In this document: positions 8,602-20,286 of the stretch, one piece after another | Numbering within the stretch: position 1 is the stretch's first letter | Layout of the letters: every line of letters begins with the position of its first letter | Origin: Novosphingobium silvae | GTDB lineage: Bacteria > Pseudomonadota > Alphaproteobacteria > Sphingomonadales > Sphingomonadaceae | Direction: 5' to 3' | NCBI RefSeq assembly: GCF_009856825.1 | Contig: NZ_WVTD01000013.1 | Span: forward strand, 1 to 64,000 | DNA: 64,000 bases | Program-made: the position numbers and the translations under genes | The notes under the pieces: generated by a model | Database searches by the model: none | What the model saw: the letters and a program-made list of their open reading frames with translations, nothing else | What the model was told of the DNA's origin: nothing

Positions 8602-9154
8602 TTGCGCCCAGACCTTGGACCAGTTCTCTTGCCCAGCGGGCGACCAAGGCCCAGCGTTCATGCTCCGCCTGCGCGTCGGGTAATGCGCGGTGGACGGGAG
8701 CGGCTACCTCGCGGTTCGCGACGCGGTCCAGAAGACGGTCGATCTCGAGAGCAGCCCGCTCAGCCGACATGCGACCTTCCAGGATCGCCGAGGCGGTCTC
8801 CCGGGCCGCGTGATCGCTGTCGCGCAGGCGCAGGGTGTGGCGCGGGTATCCTGCCCCTCGAAGGAGCACGCTCATCCACTTGCCATCCCACGATGGAGCG
8901 CTGGCGAAGAGGTCGTGCCCGGAGAGTTCCTCCACCATGCGGCGGGCCACGTCTTCATGTGGTTCGCCCTCATTCGCGAGGTTGTCGCGGTCGATCCCGT
9001 GCAGCGCCTCGGCCGCGGCATCCCAGTCGTCGCAGCCCGGCGCCGGTCTTATCAGATGAGCTTCCGATCGCCCGTCCTCGAAGACCCAGGCCACTTCGAT
9101 GGGAAAGCTCCTGTCCGCCAGCGAGGATGCTTCGAAGTCGAGGAAAGCCTTCAC
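8594..9154 (-). CDS. DEDD-type 3'-5' exonuclease-like protein
   Basis: A 186-residue protein with a DnaQ-like pattern: FLDFEAS at the N-terminus supplies the first Asp-Glu pair, a central Asp lies in the APSWDGKWM region, and HRALPDAQAE near residue 155 fits the last His-x4-Asp motif of DEDDh exonucleases. The fold normally binds two metal ions and trims 3' ends of DNA or RNA. The domain is short for a polymerase proofreading subunit, so a stand-alone nuclease is more likely. It is followed by an overlapping small gene on the same strand. Family assignment is moderately sure; the substrate is not known. Confidence 0.6.
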   Translation of the reverse strand: MKAFLDFEASSLADRSFPIEVAWVFEDGRSEAHLIRPAPGCDDWDAAAEALHGIDRDNLANEGEPHEDVARRMVEELSGHDLFASAPSWDGKWMSVLLRGAGYPRHTLRLRDSDHAARETASAILEGRMSAERAALEIDRLLDRVANREVAAPVHRALPDAQAEHERWALVARWARELVQGLGASE

Positions 9155-9241
9155 GCCCGCGCTCCGCGGAGACCATCACGCATGATCGTCGTGGCCGGGC
9201 AACGGTTCGGCACGCTTGAGTTATCTTGCCTCATGCCGTGC

Positions 9242-9267
9242 GAAACCACGCCGCAGCCCTCCGCGTT
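9242..9267 (+). promoter_or_regulatory. EcfG-like promoter for the 9294 gene
   Basis: GAAAC (9242-9246), a 17-nt spacer and CGTT (9264-9267) resemble GGAAC-N16/17-CGTT with one mismatch. The spacing is the same as at the nearby SDR gene, and the ATG is 26 nt downstream. Confidence 0.35.
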
Positions 9268-9293
9268 CCCACCCTCAGCAGGAGAAATCAGGC

Positions 9294-9617
9294 ATGACGA
9301 CGCAAAGCTTCAAACCGACCTTGAGAATGGCCTCCGCCGCACGCCGAGGATTGCGGCTGCGCGAGAAGTTCGGCCGTGGCGGAACCGAGGTCGGGGTCGA
9401 ACGCGCGCACCAGCTTGCCGATCGGAAGGACCTGAGCGCGGCCGACGTGAAATCGATGCACAGCTTCTTCGCCCGTCATGAGGTGGACAAGAACACCAAC
9501 ACGCACGAGTGGGATTCCGACAGCGATCCGTCGGCAGGTTTCATAGCATGGCTTCTCTGGGGCGGAGATGCGGGCAAGACATGGGCCGATGCCAAGGCAA
9601 AGTCCCTCCGCGACTAG
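9294..9617 (+). CDS. Small conserved protein, phage-type family member
   Basis: A 107-residue soluble protein starting MTTQSFKPTLRMA, with RRGLRLREKFGRGGTEVG, HSFFARHEVDKN and the C-terminal AWLLWGGDAGKTWADAKAK. The ATG at 9294 is supported by AGGAG 9 nt upstream. This pattern (basic helical N-terminus, FFARHEVDK, WLLWGGDAG) resembles small proteins I associate with phage and plasmid genomes, but no other phage genes are nearby, so it appears domesticated. The function is unknown. The EcfG-like promoter just upstream suggests stress induction. Confidence 0.65.
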   Translation: MTTQSFKPTLRMASAARRGLRLREKFGRGGTEVGVERAHQLADRKDLSAADVKSMHSFFARHEVDKNTNTHEWDSDSDPSAGFIAWLLWGGDAGKTWADAKAKSLRD

Positions 9618-9653
9618 GGGGCAGTGGCTCCTTCGCTTTCCCGAACATCGCAG

Positions 9654-9688
9654 AAGGCCGCCCGCTCGAAAGGAGCGAGCGGCCTTCT
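9654..9688. terminator. Bidirectional terminator
   Basis: A 15-bp stem with one mismatch (GAAGGCCGC-C-CGCTC against GAGCG-A-GCGGCCTTC) and a CTT tail lies between two convergent genes. It is symmetric enough to serve both strands. Confidence 0.75.
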
Positions 9689-9692
9689 TGCC

Positions 9693-11138
9693 TCAGGGAC
9701 CGACGTCGCCGCCCGAAGCCCGCAGGCGATGGCTGCCACCGGCTGCGAAGCCGAGCGCGGCCGACACGCGGTCGTTCCATCCATAGGGGTCGGAGCGAAT
9801 GATCGGCTCGCCATCGTCGCCGAACAGCACGGTATGGTAGATCAGCCGCACCGGTATCTCGCGGCCCAGCGGCACGAAAGTCTCCTTGCCCGTCGCGCGG
9901 GCGCGGTGCCATTCGTCGAGCACGCCTGCGTCGCGCGCCAGCATCTCCGCAAAGCCGAGCGCATCCTCCACGCGCACGCAGCCATGGCTCCTCTGGCGCT
10001 GCACCTCGTTGAACAGCTGCTTGGCCGGCGTGTCGTGCAGGTAGATCTGGTGGTCGTTCTTCATGTCGAACTTGACCAGACCAAGCGAGTTCTGCGGGCC
10101 CGGCTGCTGCACGATCCAGCCATCCTTCCAGGCCATGTTGTTGCGGCTCAGATAGGCGCTGCCTTTCCCGGCGATCTCCTTGCTCTGGATCGAGCGGGGC
10201 ACTGTCCAGGTCGGGTTGGCGACAAGCCGGTAGATGGGCGAACCCAGCTGCGGCGTCTCGTTCTCCGGCTCGCCTACCACCGCTTTGCGCGTATCGGCGA
10301 GCTTGCCGTCACGCCAGTACACAAGGCGTCCGGCAGCGATGTTGACGTCAATCCGGGTCGGCGGCGGGGTGCGTTCGAGCCAGCGCATCCGCTCCATGCC
10401 GACTGCGATCGCGCGCGCTTTTTCCGCATCCGACAGGTTCAGGATTTCAAGCGCATCCTTGCCGATGACGCCGTCGGGCTTGATGCCGAAGTCCGCCTGC
10501 ATGCGCCGCACGGCCTGAACCATCGCGGGGTTGTATAGGTTGCCCTGGGCATCCTTGCCGTCGAGATAATCGGACGCCACAAGCTGCCGGGCGATCATCG
10601 GGATCCTCGGATCGGTGGATCCGGGCTCCAGCGGTTCGCTGTCCGCCGGAATGACCGGCGTCACAGCGTCCTTGCTGCCCCTTAGTGCGAGGTAAGCCTT
10701 GGACAAGGCACGGTAGCCATTGTCCTGCGGAGCCAAGCCATCCAGCCATTCGCGAAGATCGCCGTCCTTCAGGGCTTTCGCCAAGCCTGGCAGAAGATCG
10801 GGATCCGGACGGGGAACGGTATAGACTTCGTGCAGCTTGGCAGGGTCGGTTGCACCCCTGGCCAGCGCCGCGGCATAGCGCAGCGCGCTCTGCGTCAACT
10901 GGCGATCACCCTCGGCATTGCCCGGCTGCCCTTCGATGGCAAAGGCCATCCGGTCAAGCCCGTGGGCGGCGCGCCCGTCGATGGCCGCGCGAAGTTCACG
11001 TACGTTGCCATTGTCCCAGCGAACCTGATCGATGCTGACTGCCGAGGGAGGCGCTTCGGGCTGTTCGTTGGATGAGCCGCAGCCGGCCAGTACGGACGCC
11101 ACGGCCAGCAGCGATGAAACGATCAACCCTTTGCGCAC
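9693..11138 (-). CDS. L,D-transpeptidase (YcbB/LdtD-like) lipoprotein
   Basis: A 481-residue cell-wall enzyme. A lipoprotein signal ends at the lipobox LAGC (C20). A peptidoglycan-binding repeat lies in the middle (AVRRMQADFGIKPDGVIGKDAL, seen as RMQADFGIKPDG then VIGKDAL), and a C-terminal YkuD domain carries the catalytic SHGCVRV with Cys about residue 387. It should form 3-3 cross-links in peptidoglycan or attach proteins to it, in the periplasm. GTG at 11138 is chosen over an upstream ATG because AAGGAG sits directly before it and the signal peptide begins there. A second L,D-transpeptidase-like gene lies 90 bp upstream on the same strand. Confidence 0.88.
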   Translation of the reverse strand: MRKGLIVSSLLAVASVLAGCGSSNEQPEAPPSAVSIDQVRWDNGNVRELRAAIDGRAAHGLDRMAFAIEGQPGNAEGDRQLTQSALRYAAALARGATDPAKLHEVYTVPRPDPDLLPGLAKALKDGDLREWLDGLAPQDNGYRALSKAYLALRGSKDAVTPVIPADSEPLEPGSTDPRIPMIARQLVASDYLDGKDAQGNLYNPAMVQAVRRMQADFGIKPDGVIGKDALEILNLSDAEKARAIAVGMERMRWLERTPPPTRIDVNIAAGRLVYWRDGKLADTRKAVVGEPENETPQLGSPIYRLVANPTWTVPRSIQSKEIAGKGSAYLSRNNMAWKDGWIVQQPGPQNSLGLVKFDMKNDHQIYLHDTPAKQLFNEVQRQRSHGCVRVEDALGFAEMLARDAGVLDEWHRARATGKETFVPLGREIPVRLIYHTVLFGDDGEPIIRSDPYGWNDRVSAALGFAAGGSHRLRASGGDVGP

Positions 11139-11228
11139 ACGGATCTCCTTGAAAGACCCGTATAACAACTGACCGGCCGCCCGGATGTTGCATCTCCGGC
11201 GGCGGTCTCGCCGATCCGGCCGGGCGGC

Positions 11229-11912
11229 TCAGGCCCGTCCGGCGAAGATCATGCGTCCCTTGCCGAGGAAGGAGAAGACGTCGTCCAGCTTGTTCTCGCC
11301 CACCGCGAAGCAGCCCTGGCTGCGCCCGAGCTTGCCATGCGCCTTGATCATGTCATCATTGGCGTACCAGGCACTGTGTACGACGACCGCCCGCTCCAGC
11401 GCATTGTTGTTCGTGACGTCGAGGCCGACCAGACGCTGGGACCTGCCATGCCGGCCGACATAGTAGTCATCGGTCAGGAATGCGCCTTCGCTGGAAGCAT
11501 TCGATCCGAAATCGTTGGAGAATCTCTCGGCAAAACCGGTGTGGCGAGGGTCTGACCCGGAGCCGTGCGCCACCAGCAGGCGCGTGGCCTTGCCGTCCGC
11601 CACATCCAGGAAGTGCATGCGCATATCGGCAGACGGGGCGTCGAAGTCCACGATTGCGATACGGTCGCGTGACCTGATCCGGTCTCCATGGCGCTCGAGC
11701 GAGGCCAGTGCCTTACGCAGCAATCCGGGATCGACGGAGGAGAACGTCTTCGCGCTGCTGCTTCGCACGGTAGCAGGCACGCTCCCCGCCAGCGAACGCT
11801 GCGGGATTTGCGGAGCCTTCAGCGGCGAAATGCTCTGCAGCGGTGTCGAGGACCGCGCGCAGGCTCCTACTGCCAGAGCGGCACCAGCGAGCATCATGGC
11901 CCGGCGATTCAT
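11229..11912 (-). CDS. Murein L,D-transpeptidase catalytic-domain family protein
   Basis: A 227-residue exported protein with an RRAMMLAGAALAVGAC signal, possibly lipidated at that Cys, and a YkuD_2-type domain. The catalytic region is GRSQGCFAV with C201; a His in VVHSAWY may be part of the site. This family is distinct from classical YkuD enzymes and is annotated as a murein L,D-transpeptidase catalytic domain; biochemical evidence for the family is thin. ATG at 11912 (MNRRAMM) is preferred because AAGGA precedes it, while the upstream ATG at 11933 lacks a ribosome binding site. It lies 90 bp from the second L,D-transpeptidase, so both may remodel the wall together. Confidence 0.8.
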   Translation of the reverse strand: MNRRAMMLAGAALAVGACARSSTPLQSISPLKAPQIPQRSLAGSVPATVRSSSAKTFSSVDPGLLRKALASLERHGDRIRSRDRIAIVDFDAPSADMRMHFLDVADGKATRLLVAHGSGSDPRHTGFAERFSNDFGSNASSEGAFLTDDYYVGRHGRSQRLVGLDVTNNNALERAVVVHSAWYANDDMIKAHGKLGRSQGCFAVGENKLDDVFSFLGKGRMIFAGRA

Positions 11913-12045
11913 AATGGTGTCATCCTTGCCCATGGGCGGGATGTGGGAGACAAGTTGCCGGAATTAAAGACCAATTCAGTCCATTTTGCGACGGACCGAC
12001 TTTAGAGCGGGATCAGTCGGGATCATCAAGCCGGAACAATGCGCC

Positions 12046-12401
12046 TTAAGACGTGCTGGCGATCGCTCTTTGAAGCGCCGAGCGCAGTTGGGACGGAGAA
12101 CTGGGCTTTGGGCAGACCTGCGCTTCCGGGTAGCGCGCGCGCAGTGCTTCTTCGTTGGCATGGCCCGAATGGAAGATCAGCGGCACGCCCAGTTCCTGCA
12201 TCCGGTCGGCGGCGGGAAAGACTTCGCCATCCGGCAAACGTACGTCGAGGATGGCGCAGACCGGGCGCTGCCGTTCGATAGCGCGGAAGGTGGCCGCCAC
12301 GGTTCCGCAATGCGCGGAAACAGCGAAACCCTCTGCGGCGATCAGGTCTTCCAGATCGAGCACCACGAACAGCTCGTCCTCGACGATCAGCACTGTATTC
12401 G

Positions 12402-12405
<4 letters not shown>
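12046..12405 (-). CDS. Single-domain response regulator
   Basis: A 119-residue protein consisting only of a receiver domain, with the acidic pocket IVEDE at 7-11, the phospho-acceptor D54 in AILDVRLPDG and the conserved Lys near KPSSP. There is no output domain, so it acts by protein contact or as a phosphate sink. Its start overlaps the end of the large kinase gene by 4 nt, so it is translationally coupled to it and is the obvious partner. Small receivers next to HWE kinases are common in alphaproteobacteria. Confidence 0.9.
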
Positions 12406-15826
<3,421 letters not shown>

Positions 15827-15830
<4 letters not shown>

Positions 15831-16387
15831 AGGACGGCACCATCGTCCAGAGTGGCGATCGTGAGCTTGGCCTGGGCGATCGTCGCGGCAGAGTTGGCGA
15901 TCGTGGTCAGGGTTCCCTCGACGATGATGCCGCTCTCGGCCGCAATGGGGCTCAGGCGCGTCAACGTCTGGTCGAGAGTGCGATCGTACTCCGCCAGCCG
16001 CTCGGCCTGGGCACGGCTGACGTCGAACTGCGAGGCGAAGATGAAGCGCGTCTCGCCGCCGAGCCCGCGCAGGCGCGACATGTAGAGGAGATTGACGAAG
16101 GGCGTTCCGTCCTTGCGAAAGTTGAGGATCGGCGTCCGCACGTTCGGCATCGTATCGTCACGCAGGAAGGCGCGCAGCCGGGCGCGGGCTTCCTTGTCGT
16201 CGACCTCCCCCTGAAGCAGGCGGCAGTTGCGCCCTGCAAGGTCTGCCTGGGTGTAGCCGGTCAGCTCGCCGAACCTCGGATTGACCAGGACGAGCGGGTT
16301 GTCGCCGTCCGGGCGTCCGAGCGTGAGAGCGACGGGTGAGCCCTCCAGAAACATCCGCAACCCGTCCGGAACGATCGTGTCAGGCAC
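15827..16387 (-). CDS. Short LOV-domain blue-light sensor protein
   Basis: A 186-residue cytoplasmic protein with an N-terminal LOV domain (about 10-125) and a helical C-terminal tail (about 125-186). The photoactive motif is GRNCRLLQ with the flavin-adduct cysteine C55; flavin-contact residues N89 (LNFRKDG), N99 and Q120 (FASQFD) are also present. It should bind FMN and form a cysteinyl adduct in blue light. It lacks an effector domain, but it overlaps the kinase gene by 4 nt, so its light signal is probably passed to that kinase. The assignment rests on intact motifs; actual photochemistry is untested. Confidence 0.88.
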
Positions 16388-16540
16388 GTTGGTTCTCCAG
16401 GCGGTGGGGGCCGAATGGCTGGCGGTCCGGGCATGGTCGAAGCGACATGGGGGACCTGTGCACCAGATAATCGTTCAGGTCGAGGCCTGTAACCCGCCTC
16501 GCCCCTTGGCGGGACACCCGGGGAGACGATCGGAGGGCAT

Positions 16541-17167
16541 TCAGCGCCGATCCGCCGGATCGCCGGCCGGGGCAACATCGCTGCTGCCTGCCGCGATCAG
16601 GCGGTAAGCCGTGGCCATGAGGCGCGTGACATCTTCCCCGCTGAGGACGTACTGCGGCTCGTACTCCAGCCCAAGCCTTCGCGAGCGACGCCAGTGGTCG
16701 GCATAGAGGCCCGTCTCGGAGCCGAACACCGAATGGACGTGGCGAGCAAGGGCGGGAGCGCAGGCAGGGGAGTTGGCGATGCGGAAGATTGCCGCGTCGA
16801 TCACGTGAGGACCCACCATCACCCACAGGTGACCAGCCCATGAGGGTTCCTCCGCCGCGAACACGCGGGCGCCATCGAAGGCTAGGCGGTTCCCGATCAC
16901 GGGGTGGCCGTCCAGGCTCAGCGTTCCGGCGACGAGGTGGACCGGCGCTTCCAGTCGCCGCTCCAGTTCAACGGCAAGGGCGGCGCTCAGCGCATGTTCG
17001 TGGCCCGTGCCTTTCGGGAAGACCTTCAGGATGTCGGATGCGCAGGCGGCGATGCGGGCGCGATCTCGTTCGTCCCATTCATAGGCCTTGAACGCCCTGG
17101 CTGCCGCCCAGCCATGCGTCGCGGCGATGCGTTGCCCCAGTTGAGCAAGGTCTTTCACGGGCGGCAT
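16541..17167 (-). CDS. Hypothetical protein, possible transglutaminase/papain-like fold
   Basis: A 208-residue soluble protein with no signal peptide or membrane segment. Recognisable points are KGTGHEHALSAALA around residue 55, APVHLVAGTLS, SWAGHLWVMVGPHVIDAA around 115-130 and HWRRSRRLGLEYEP near 165. The GHLW...IDAA spacing recalls the His and Asp of transglutaminase-like cysteine enzymes, but the Cys usually expected before the first helix is missing or shifted, so this is only a suggestion. ATG at 17167 is used; a TTG two codons upstream is also possible. It stands alone between the LOV operon and a peptidase gene on the same strand. I do not recognise the family. Confidence 0.6.
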   Translation of the reverse strand: MPPVKDLAQLGQRIAATHGWAAARAFKAYEWDERDRARIAACASDILKVFPKGTGHEHALSAALAVELERRLEAPVHLVAGTLSLDGHPVIGNRLAFDGARVFAAEEPSWAGHLWVMVGPHVIDAAIFRIANSPACAPALARHVHSVFGSETGLYADHWRRSRRLGLEYEPQYVLSGEDVTRLMATAYRLIAAGSSDVAPAGDPADRR

Positions 17168-17282
17168 CTGCAAAACTCGATCAATTCAGGGAAAGGGCGC
17201 CCATAGTCGAGCAGCGTTCGCCCGCCAAGCGCCTGATCGCCTCGGTACATGGCGATCTGGCGCGCTGGCACCCACCACGAGG

Positions 17283-19547
17283 TCACTTTGGCGGAGTGAC
17301 GCCGTGACGCTCGAGGAAGCCGAATATGGTGTTCCACAGGTGAACGCTGATGCGCGGGCCTCGTACCGAATGGGTCTGGCCGGGGTAGAGCATCATCTCG
17401 AACGGCGTCGCATTGCCCTGCATCCGGGCGGCAAGGGTCATGCTGTTGTCCAGCACCACGTTGTCGTCCGACATGCCGTGGATCAGCAGCAGGGGGTCGG
17501 CGATCCGGGTCGACTGTTCGATCGTGCCTGCCGTCCTGTATGCTTCCGGGACCCGGCGCGGATCACCCATGTAACGCTCGGTATAGTGGGTGTCGTAAAG
17601 TTCCCACTTCGTCACCGGCGCGCCCGAGATGCCGGCGGCATAGAAACCCGGATCGGCCTCGAGCATCTTGAGCGTCATGTAGCCGCCGTAGGACCAGCCA
17701 TAGGTCGCGATCTTGGCGGGGTCCACGAAGTCGAGCGTCTTCAAGTATTCCGCTCCGGCACGCTGGTCCTGCACCTCGACGGACCCCATCGCCTCGCGGA
17801 TCTGGGATTCGAAGTCCACGCCGCGGTTGGCGCTGCCGCGATTGTCGATCTCGAAGTAGATGTACCCGCGATCGACGATCGCCTGCGCCAGAGCGCCCTT
17901 CCACCCGCGCGTGACGGTCTGCACGTGAGGGCCGCCATAGTGTTCGAAGAATACCGGGTAGCGTTTGCCGGGCTGCAGGGGAGGCGTGATCATCATCCAG
18001 TGCAGGTCCGACCCGTCGTTTGCCTTGATGATGCCGAAGGTCGTCGGGCGATGGCTGGAAAGATAGGGGCCATAAGGATGCGCATCGCCAAGCCTGTTCT
18101 CCTCCACCCACGCAAGCCGCTTGCCGTTCTCGTCGGCGATGTAGGTCTGGGGCGGCTGTGAGGTGGACGAACGCGTGACAAGCACCGTGGAGCCGTCGCG
18201 GCTCGCCGAAGCGGCGTTCGACCACCCGGCTTCGGTCAGTTGCCGCGGTTGACCCGGTGTCGCCAGGTTCACGGCGTAGAGCTGCGGGGCGAGCACGTCG
18301 TCACGGTTGCCCAGGAACTGGATGGTCCCCTTCTTCTCGTCCACTGAGACGAGCTTCGTGACCACCCAGTCGCCGGAGGTCAGCTGCCGCCATGTGCCCT
18401 CGCGGAAGTGATAAAGGTGGCCGTGCCCGTCGCGCTCCGACCACCAGACGAGGCTCCCGTCCTTGAGGAAGCGGTAGTTGTTGGTCAGATTGATCCAGCT
18501 TCCCTTGCGGGCCGTTTCCGTGAAGAGGACGCGCGCGGAGCCGGTACGCGGGTCTACGGCGAGCATGTCCATCCGGCTCTGTTCGCGGTTCTGGCGCTGG
18601 ACATAGAGCGTCTTGCCGTCCGGTGCCCAGTCCACCCGTGCGAGATAGATGTCGGGGTCCGTGCCAAGGTCCACGCTCACACGGGCAGAACCGTCCGGCC
18701 TCATGACGTGCAGCGATACCAGCGCATTGGGCGTGCCTGCCGCGGGGTAGCGCTGCTGGTACGTACGGGTGCCCTCCGCGCCGATCGCGGTGCGGGTGAC
18801 GATGCCGACAGGCGCCTCGTCATAGCGCTGCACGGCGATCAGATCGTCGTTGGGCGACCACCAGTAGCCGTCCATGCGGTCCATCTCTTCCTGCGCGACG
18901 AACTCGGCCTCGCCCCAGTGGACAGTCTCGGCGCTTTCGGCAGGAGTGATCGGCTGATGCCCGCCGTCTTTCAGCCCGCCGACCCACAGCCGCCGGTCGC
19001 GTACGAAGGAGACGTACCCACCCCGGGGGCTGAGCGCGGCGTTCAGTTCATCCTCGTCGGATTCCGTCAGGCGCCGGACGGAACCGTCTATCGAGGCGAG
19101 GTAGAGGTCGCCATCGAGAGGCAGGAGAATCGCGCTGCCGTCCTGGGTCCAGTCATAGGAGATGATGCCCTTGAGACTGCCCACGCGCTGTCGCTCGCGC
19201 TGCATCCTCTCCGCTTCGCTCAAGGCCCGGCCGGAGCCGATCTTCGCCGAGTCCACCAGCATTCGCCACTTCCCGCTCTTCCGGTCGAAGGCCCAAAGAT
19301 CGTAGCGGTCCCTGTCCTCGGCGCGGTTGCGCAGGAGCGTGATATAGCGCCCGTCCGGAGACACCTTGACGGCCCGAGGTTGCGGCCCGTCGAGCGAAGG
19401 GCTGGCAAACACCTGGTCGAACGTCAGGTCGCGGACGGCATCGGGCATGACGGCGGAACTCCGATCGGCAGGAGCGGCAAGGGCGGGTAGGCTGGCAACG
19501 GGCAGCGCGGCGAGCAGAAGCCTGCCCAGCAGGAAAACGCGATTCAT
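17283..19547 (-). CDS. Exported dipeptidyl peptidase IV-type S9 peptidase
   Basis: A 754-residue periplasmic prolyl peptidase. A signal peptide (cleaved near ALAAP) precedes an eight-bladed beta-propeller (about 45-500) and an alpha/beta hydrolase domain (about 520-750). The triad is S619 in GWSYGG, D694 in HGMSDDNV and H726 in GQTHSV, corresponding to human DPP4 S630, D708 and H740. The paired glutamates of the propeller that bind the N-terminus appear in AEFVAQEEMDRM. It should release Xaa-Pro dipeptides from peptides. The ATG at 19547 has AGGGA upstream. The downstream Xaa-Pro enzyme at 5.9 kb could act on its products, although they are far apart. Confidence 0.92.
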   Translation of the reverse strand: MNRVFLLGRLLLAALPVASLPALAAPADRSSAVMPDAVRDLTFDQVFASPSLDGPQPRAVKVSPDGRYITLLRNRAEDRDRYDLWAFDRKSGKWRMLVDSAKIGSGRALSEAERMQRERQRVGSLKGIISYDWTQDGSAILLPLDGDLYLASIDGSVRRLTESDEDELNAALSPRGGYVSFVRDRRLWVGGLKDGGHQPITPAESAETVHWGEAEFVAQEEMDRMDGYWWSPNDDLIAVQRYDEAPVGIVTRTAIGAEGTRTYQQRYPAAGTPNALVSLHVMRPDGSARVSVDLGTDPDIYLARVDWAPDGKTLYVQRQNREQSRMDMLAVDPRTGSARVLFTETARKGSWINLTNNYRFLKDGSLVWWSERDGHGHLYHFREGTWRQLTSGDWVVTKLVSVDEKKGTIQFLGNRDDVLAPQLYAVNLATPGQPRQLTEAGWSNAASASRDGSTVLVTRSSTSQPPQTYIADENGKRLAWVEENRLGDAHPYGPYLSSHRPTTFGIIKANDGSDLHWMMITPPLQPGKRYPVFFEHYGGPHVQTVTRGWKGALAQAIVDRGYIYFEIDNRGSANRGVDFESQIREAMGSVEVQDQRAGAEYLKTLDFVDPAKIATYGWSYGGYMTLKMLEADPGFYAAGISGAPVTKWELYDTHYTERYMGDPRRVPEAYRTAGTIEQSTRIADPLLLIHGMSDDNVVLDNSMTLAARMQGNATPFEMMLYPGQTHSVRGPRISVHLWNTIFGFLERHGVTPPK

Positions 19548-19610
19548 GCCCGTTCCCTAGAGCTTGCCCCAGGGGAAAGGAAGTTGGCTTGAAGCTTTCT
19601 CCCGAAGCGA

Positions 19611-20273
19611 TCAGATCGGCCAGCCCTCGGTGTGATAAGCGGAGTCCCAGAACATCCACTCATAACGGGTGGCGTAGCGGAATGCGCGGGCCATGGCTTC
19701 GCGTGTGGCAGGGCCGGCGTTCGCTGCCGCCTCGTCCACAAGCGCGCGCACCCTGTCGGTCGCTTCGCCGAAGGAGGGCGCTGCGTACGTGTCGATCCAC
19801 GCGGCATAGGGGTTGGGGGAAGCGGCGCGAGGTTTGATGGCGCAGCCGACCTCCCAGTAGACCCAGAAGCAGGGCAATATGCCCGCGATCAACTCTTCGT
19901 AGCTGCGCGTCGCGGCAAGGCTCGCGAGATAGCTGGTATAGCCAAGGCACGCCGGGCTCGCCTCGGCTTTGTGAGCCATTTCCGGAGTCACGCCGAACTG
20001 CACGAAGAAGGCCTGGTGGAGAGCTTGCTCCACCTGCACGGCGACCTTGGCACCGTCGGAGAATTCCAGTCGCCCCGCCGCGCTCGGCGCGCGCGCAGCC
20101 GCGATCGCGAGCACTCGCCCGTATTCCGCCAGATAGAGGCTGTCCTGCACCATGTAATGCCTGAAGCTTTCCGCAGGCAGTGTTCCATCCGCAAGCTCGG
20201 CCAGGAAAGGCTGATCGAGGATCGCGCGGCGCAGCGGGAGCAGCTCTTCCCAGATCGCATCGCAGAAGCTCAT
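19611..20273 (-). CDS. TenA-family thiaminase II / thiamine salvage protein
   Basis: A 220-residue all-helical protein. The catalytic C135 in GILPCFWVYWE and D44 in MVQDSLYL match C135 and D44 of Bacillus subtilis TenA; Y47 and the aromatic residues around 112-115 also fit. TenA hydrolyses base-degraded thiamine to recover hydroxymethylpyrimidine for thiamine synthesis. The ATG at 20273 is supported by AAGGA, and an upstream extension is rejected because it runs into the receptor gene. It begins 14 bp after the TonB receptor, whose mRNA starts with a TPP riboswitch, so both genes are under thiamine control. Confidence 0.92.
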   Translation of the reverse strand: MSFCDAIWEELLPLRRAILDQPFLAELADGTLPAESFRHYMVQDSLYLAEYGRVLAIAAARAPSAAGRLEFSDGAKVAVQVEQALHQAFFVQFGVTPEMAHKAEASPACLGYTSYLASLAATRSYEELIAGILPCFWVYWEVGCAIKPRAASPNPYAAWIDTYAAPSFGEATDRVRALVDEAAANAGPATREAMARAFRYATRYEWMFWDSAYHTEGWPI

Positions 20274-20286
20274 GGAAAGTCCTTCC

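Noticed and set aside
7171..9219. 682-residue open frame on the plus strand
   Set aside because: It is antisense to the SDR and exonuclease-like genes, with Arg/Gly-rich low-complexity translation typical of high-GC shadow frames.
17155..17337. 60-residue minus-strand open frame between two genes
   Set aside because: It overlaps both neighbours, has no ribosome binding site I can support and no recognisable domain.
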